NCBI GenBank assembly: GCA_021737115.1
Contig: JAIPER010000188.1
Location: 1-7,057, forward strand
Reading direction: 5' to 3'
Source: Desulfohalobiaceae bacterium
GTDB taxonomy: Bacteria > Desulfobacterota > Desulfovibrionia > Desulfovibrionales > Desulfothermaceae
Length of the DNA stretch: 7,057 nt
Below, in pieces: positions 4,787 to 7,057 of the stretch; within the stretch, counting starts at the first letter, position 1; every line of letters begins with the position of its first letter. The notes beneath the pieces were generated by a model. That model did not search any database. It was not told the DNA's origin and was given only the letters and a program-made list of their open reading frames with translations. A program made the position numbers and the translations under genes.

Positions 4787-6472
4787 TCAGGCCGCCGCCC
4801 GGATCTGGGCCAGGAGCTGATTGGGTTTGTAACCCCTGAGCTGGACTGATTCCGAGGGGCAGGTGGCGGCGCAGCTGCCGCAGCCCTTGCACAGAATGTC
4901 GTTGATTACGCAAACCTTGTTTTCAGGATCATAGGTGATGGCCTGGTAAGGGCAGACATCCATGCAGCCCATGCAGCCGACGCAGGACTCAGGGTTGACC
5001 ACGGCCACGATGGCGCTGGATATCAGTTTGTCCTTGAAGAGGATGGTGCCCACCCTGGAGGCGACCCCGGTTCCCTGGGATCTGGCTTCATCAACGGTGG
5101 CCGGATAACGGGCCGAACCGCAGACGAAAATCCCGTCCGCGGCAAAATCCAGGGGTCGGAGCTTGGCATGGGCCTCCAGGAAGAATTTATTCTGATCCAT
5201 GGGTACCCGCATCATCTGCGATATCCTTTGGGCATCCTCCCTGGCCACCAGCGGGGTGGACAGGACCACCTGCTCAGGATTAAGGCTGATCTCTTTGCCG
5301 AGCAGGGAATGGTAAAAGGTGACCCGCCCCTGGTCGACCACGGGTTTGTTGGCCGGGTCGTAGACATGGAAGTTGATCCCCATGGCCCGGGCGTCCCAGA
5401 GCATCTGTTCCTTTTCGGTGCCGTACATCTGCATGTCCCTGTACAGGATGTGCACCTCGGCCTCGGGATCCTGCTCCTTGATGAGCATGGCGTTCTTGAC
5501 CGCGGTCAAACAGCAGATCCGGGAGCAGTAGGCCCGTTGTTCATCCCTGGCTCCGGCGCACTGGATCATGACGATTTTTTTGGCCCCGAAGGTCCGATTC
5601 TTGAGCTTCTCCTCCAGCTCCATCTGGGAGATGACCGTTTCCCCGTCATAGGAGTAGAGTCCTTCGGGGGTGAGGGGGACGCCTCCGATGGCCACCACCA
5701 GGCAGCCCACCTTTTCCTCGAGGCTTTGGCCGTCGCTGGTTTGCAGGCTGACCTGATAGTTGCCGATGTATCCGCCGACGGTTTGAACCTCAGCACCGAG
5801 ATGAACCGTGATTCCAGGATCGTCTCTCACAGACCCGACCAGGGAGTCGATGTACTCGGTTGCGCTTTGCTCGCCCGGGGCCAGTTGGTTCAGGTAGCGC
5901 AGAACCCCTCCGAGTTCCTGCTCCTTTTCCACCAGGATGACCTCCAGTCCCATGCCGGACATGGTCTGGGCCGCGGACAGACCGGCCACCCCGCCGCCGA
6001 TGACCAGGACCCGGTCCACCAGGCTGGACTCGATGTCTTCCTGAGGTTCCAGGTTCTTGCTCTTGGCCACACCCATGCGCACCAGTTCCTTGGCCTTTTC
6101 CGTGCCTTTTTCCCGGTCCTGCATGTGCACCCAGGAGCACTGGTCCCGGATATTGACCATCTCAAAGAGATAGGGGTTCAGTCCGGCTTCGCCGCAGGAA
6201 GAGGAAAACAGGGGCTGATGGGTCCGCGGAGAACAGGAGGCGACCACCACCCGTTCCAGTTCGTTGTCTTTGATGGCCTTCTTGATCTCTGCGATGCCGC
6301 CTTCGGAACAGGAGTAGAGGTTCTCCTTGGCAAAGGCCACTCCGGGCAGACTCGCGGCGTATTCGGTGATGGCGGGACAGTCGATGTGCCCGGCGATGTT
6401 CGAGCCGCAGTCGCAGATAAACACCCCGACCCTGGGTTCTTCCTGTCTCTTTTCGTCCGTTTTGTTGGTCAT
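4787..6472 (-). CDS. hdrA: HdrA-like FAD/iron-sulfur protein (electron-bifurcating subunit), short form
   Basis: A 561-residue soluble flavoprotein of the heterodisulfide reductase A family, where FAD splits or merges electron pairs. The N-terminal domain (about 13-120) carries Cys20-Asp-Cys22-Gly and Cys32, 55, 80, 93 and 112, in the layout of the HdrA N-terminal cluster domain. The FAD-binding Rossmann motif Gly-Gly-Gly-Val-Ala-Gly is at 159-164. The family block Cys305-Ala-Gly-x-Arg-Asp-Glu ... Tyr-Cys316-Ser-Arg-x-Cys320-Cys321 follows. The C-terminus is a two-cluster ferredoxin domain: Cys497/500/503/507 and Cys528/531/534/538. It is about 100 residues shorter than methanogen HdrA, because the extra ferredoxin domain inserted after the FAD motif is absent. 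Cys, not Sec, occupies the N-terminal sites. AGGA lies about 10 bases before the ATG. mvhD follows after 45 bases. A diverged second copy starts head-to-head at 6704. It ends in TGA. Confidence 0.92.
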   Translation of the reverse strand: MTNKTDEKRQEEPRVGVFICDCGSNIAGHIDCPAITEYAASLPGVAFAKENLYSCSEGGIAEIKKAIKDNELERVVVASCSPRTHQPLFSSSCGEAGLNPYLFEMVNIRDQCSWVHMQDREKGTEKAKELVRMGVAKSKNLEPQEDIESSLVDRVLVIGGGVAGLSAAQTMSGMGLEVILVEKEQELGGVLRYLNQLAPGEQSATEYIDSLVGSVRDDPGITVHLGAEVQTVGGYIGNYQVSLQTSDGQSLEEKVGCLVVAIGGVPLTPEGLYSYDGETVISQMELEEKLKNRTFGAKKIVMIQCAGARDEQRAYCSRICCLTAVKNAMLIKEQDPEAEVHILYRDMQMYGTEKEQMLWDARAMGINFHVYDPANKPVVDQGRVTFYHSLLGKEISLNPEQVVLSTPLVAREDAQRISQMMRVPMDQNKFFLEAHAKLRPLDFAADGIFVCGSARYPATVDEARSQGTGVASRVGTILFKDKLISSAIVAVVNPESCVGCMGCMDVCPYQAITYDPENKVCVINDILCKGCGSCAATCPSESVQLRGYKPNQLLAQIRAAA

Positions 6473-6571
6473 GGTCGTTAATTCCTATTAAGCGTTGGTG
6501 GCAACAAAATTCAGGCAACCTCTTAAGTTCATTAGTCGTATCAAATAATTAGCTACAGGTGTCCGAGTTCG

Positions 6572-6604
6572 GGTGTCAGCCCTGCCTCTGGCAGTGCTGA
6601 CACC
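6572..6604. repeat. Central hairpin of the hdrA-hdrA palindrome
   Basis: GGTGTCAGC (6572-6580) pairs with GCTGACACC (6596-6604), and after one mismatch CTGCC (6582-6586) pairs with GGCAG (6590-6594) around TCT. This 14-bp stem is the most GC-rich part of the gap and could extrude as a cruciform. It has no T-tract on either side, so it is not a standard terminator. An operator for both genes is possible. Right of it ACCTG recurs three times (6602-6624). Confidence 0.85.
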
Positions 6605-6703
6605 TGAAACCTGATACCTGTAGCTAATTATTTGATACTACTAATGAACCTAAGAAATTGCGTGAATTTTGTTGCTACCAACGCTTAATAGGAATTAACG
6701 ACC

Positions 6704-7057
6704 ATGACCAACAAAACGGACGTAAAGAAACAGGCAGAACCCAGGGTCGGGGTGTTTATCTGCGACTGCGGCTCGAACATCGCCGGGCACATCGACTGCC
6801 CGGCCATAACCGAATACGCCGCCACCCTGCCCGGAGTGGCCTTTGCCAAGGAAAACCTCTACTCCTGTTCCGAAGGCGGCATCGCGGAAATCAAGAAGGC
6901 CATCAAGGAGAACGACCTGGAACGGGTGGTGGTCGCCTCCTGTTCCCCGCGGACCCACCAGCCCCTGTTTTCCTCTTCCTGCGGCGAGGCCGGCCTGAAC
7001 CCCTATCTCTTCGAGATGGTCAATATCCGGGATCAGTGCTCCTGGGTACACATGCAG
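6704..7057 (+). CDS. hdrA: Second HdrA-like protein, N-terminal 118 residues (cut by window edge)
   Basis: An ATG at 6704 opens a frame that stays open to the end of the window (exactly 118 codons). The translation matches the leftward HdrA at 112 of 118 residues. The six changes are Glu7Val, Arg9Lys, Glu11Ala, Ser41Thr, Asp69Glu and Glu71Asp, and all N-terminal cysteines (20, 22, 32, 55, 80, 93, 112) are kept. Most nucleotide changes are silent third-position ones, so this copy has been under selection for function. The ribosome site (AGGA, about 10 bases upstream) is identical to that of the other copy. It presumably starts a second, rightward transcription unit, perhaps another Hdr-type complex with different partners; what follows is not visible. 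No selenocysteine codon occurs in the visible part. Confidence 0.93.
   Translation, partial: MTNKTDVKKQAEPRVGVFICDCGSNIAGHIDCPAITEYAATLPGVAFAKENLYSCSEGGIAEIKKAIKENDLERVVVASCSPRTHQPLFSSSCGEAGLNPYLFEMVNIRDQCSWVHMQ

Larger units (their letters stand above)
6119..7057. repeat. Large imperfect palindrome: inverted head-to-head duplication of the hdrA start region
   Basis: The symmetry centre is 6588. Left arm 6119-6586 and right arm 6590-7057 align base for base without an indel around a TCT centre. The two hdrA start codons lie exactly symmetrically (6472 and 6704). I count 22 differences in the 354 coding bases (about 94% identity) and 12 in the 114 non-coding bases (about 89%). Fully conserved non-coding blocks include the 27 bases before each ATG and about 22 bases around 6539-6560 and 6616-6637, which probably hold the shared control signals. 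The right arm leaves the window, so the full length of the duplication is unknown. Confidence 0.95.

Noticed and set aside
5168..6481. Long plus-strand open frame (437 codons) opposite hdrA
   Set aside because: The translation is rich in Gly, His, Asp and Leu with no recognisable motif and lies antisense to a clear HdrA with all its motifs. It is a shadow of GC-biased third positions. The minus-strand frame at 6695-7051 is the same shadow of the second hdrA.
6508..6516. AATTCAGGC shared between the hdrA palindrome and the fdhA upstream repeat (3152-3160)
   Set aside because: Only nine bases match, and the flanks differ; the match is consistent with chance.
6119..7057. Inverted hdrA repeat as a plain amplification artefact
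   Set aside because: A recent artefact would give identical arms. Here the arms differ at 34 sites, mostly silent in the coding part, so they diverged under selection. A chimera of two strains cannot be fully excluded and is listed as the refuting case.
1..7057. tRNA, rRNA, CRISPR array or insertion sequence
   Set aside because: No cloverleaf, regularly spaced repeats, transposase frame or ribosomal RNA sequence was recognised on either strand.

Overview
The window looks like chromosomal DNA from an anaerobic, selenocysteine-using bacterium, most likely a sulfate-reducing or syntrophic member of the Desulfobacterota (former Deltaproteobacteria). This is inferred from an HdrA / MvhD / cytoplasmic formate dehydrogenase gene set, bacterial-type SECIS hairpins directly downstream of in-frame UGA codons, Shine-Dalgarno sites, and a Complex I operon start next door. 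No 16S or other taxonomic marker is present.

Layout, left to right: the 5' end of nuoA (minus strand, 1-142); a non-coding stretch (143-497) with hairpins, U-tracts and a candidate nuo promoter, including the probable terminator of the neighbouring leftward gene set; then a leftward series, given here in transcription order from right to left: hdrA (6472-4787), a two-selenocysteine mvhD (4741-4304), an FrhB-like/ferredoxin iron-sulfur subunit (4114-3332), selenocysteine fdhA (3058-1019) and a cyclic-nucleotide-binding-fold protein (992-498). On the far right a second, diverged hdrA copy starts on the plus strand (6704) and runs off the window.

Three UGA codons interrupt genes here (one in fdhA, two in mvhD). 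Each is followed at the expected distance by a good hairpin, and each falls where the family has a functional Cys or Sec. A standard gene caller would split fdhA and lose mvhD altogether.

Together the proteins suggest a soluble, formate-dependent, flavin-based electron bifurcating or confurcating complex. FdhA would exchange electrons between formate/CO2 and an iron-sulfur wire (FrhB-like subunit, MvhD) leading to the FAD of HdrA, which would split or merge them with a low-potential carrier such as ferredoxin. HdrB and HdrC are not in the window. The complex assignment is inference from gene content and order.

The other striking structure is a large imperfect palindrome centred at 6588. The two hdrA genes and their upstream regions mirror each other without an indel for at least 469 bp per side. 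They differ at 22 of 354 coding positions (mostly silent) and 12 of 114 non-coding positions. This points to an inverted head-to-head duplication that has since diverged under selection.
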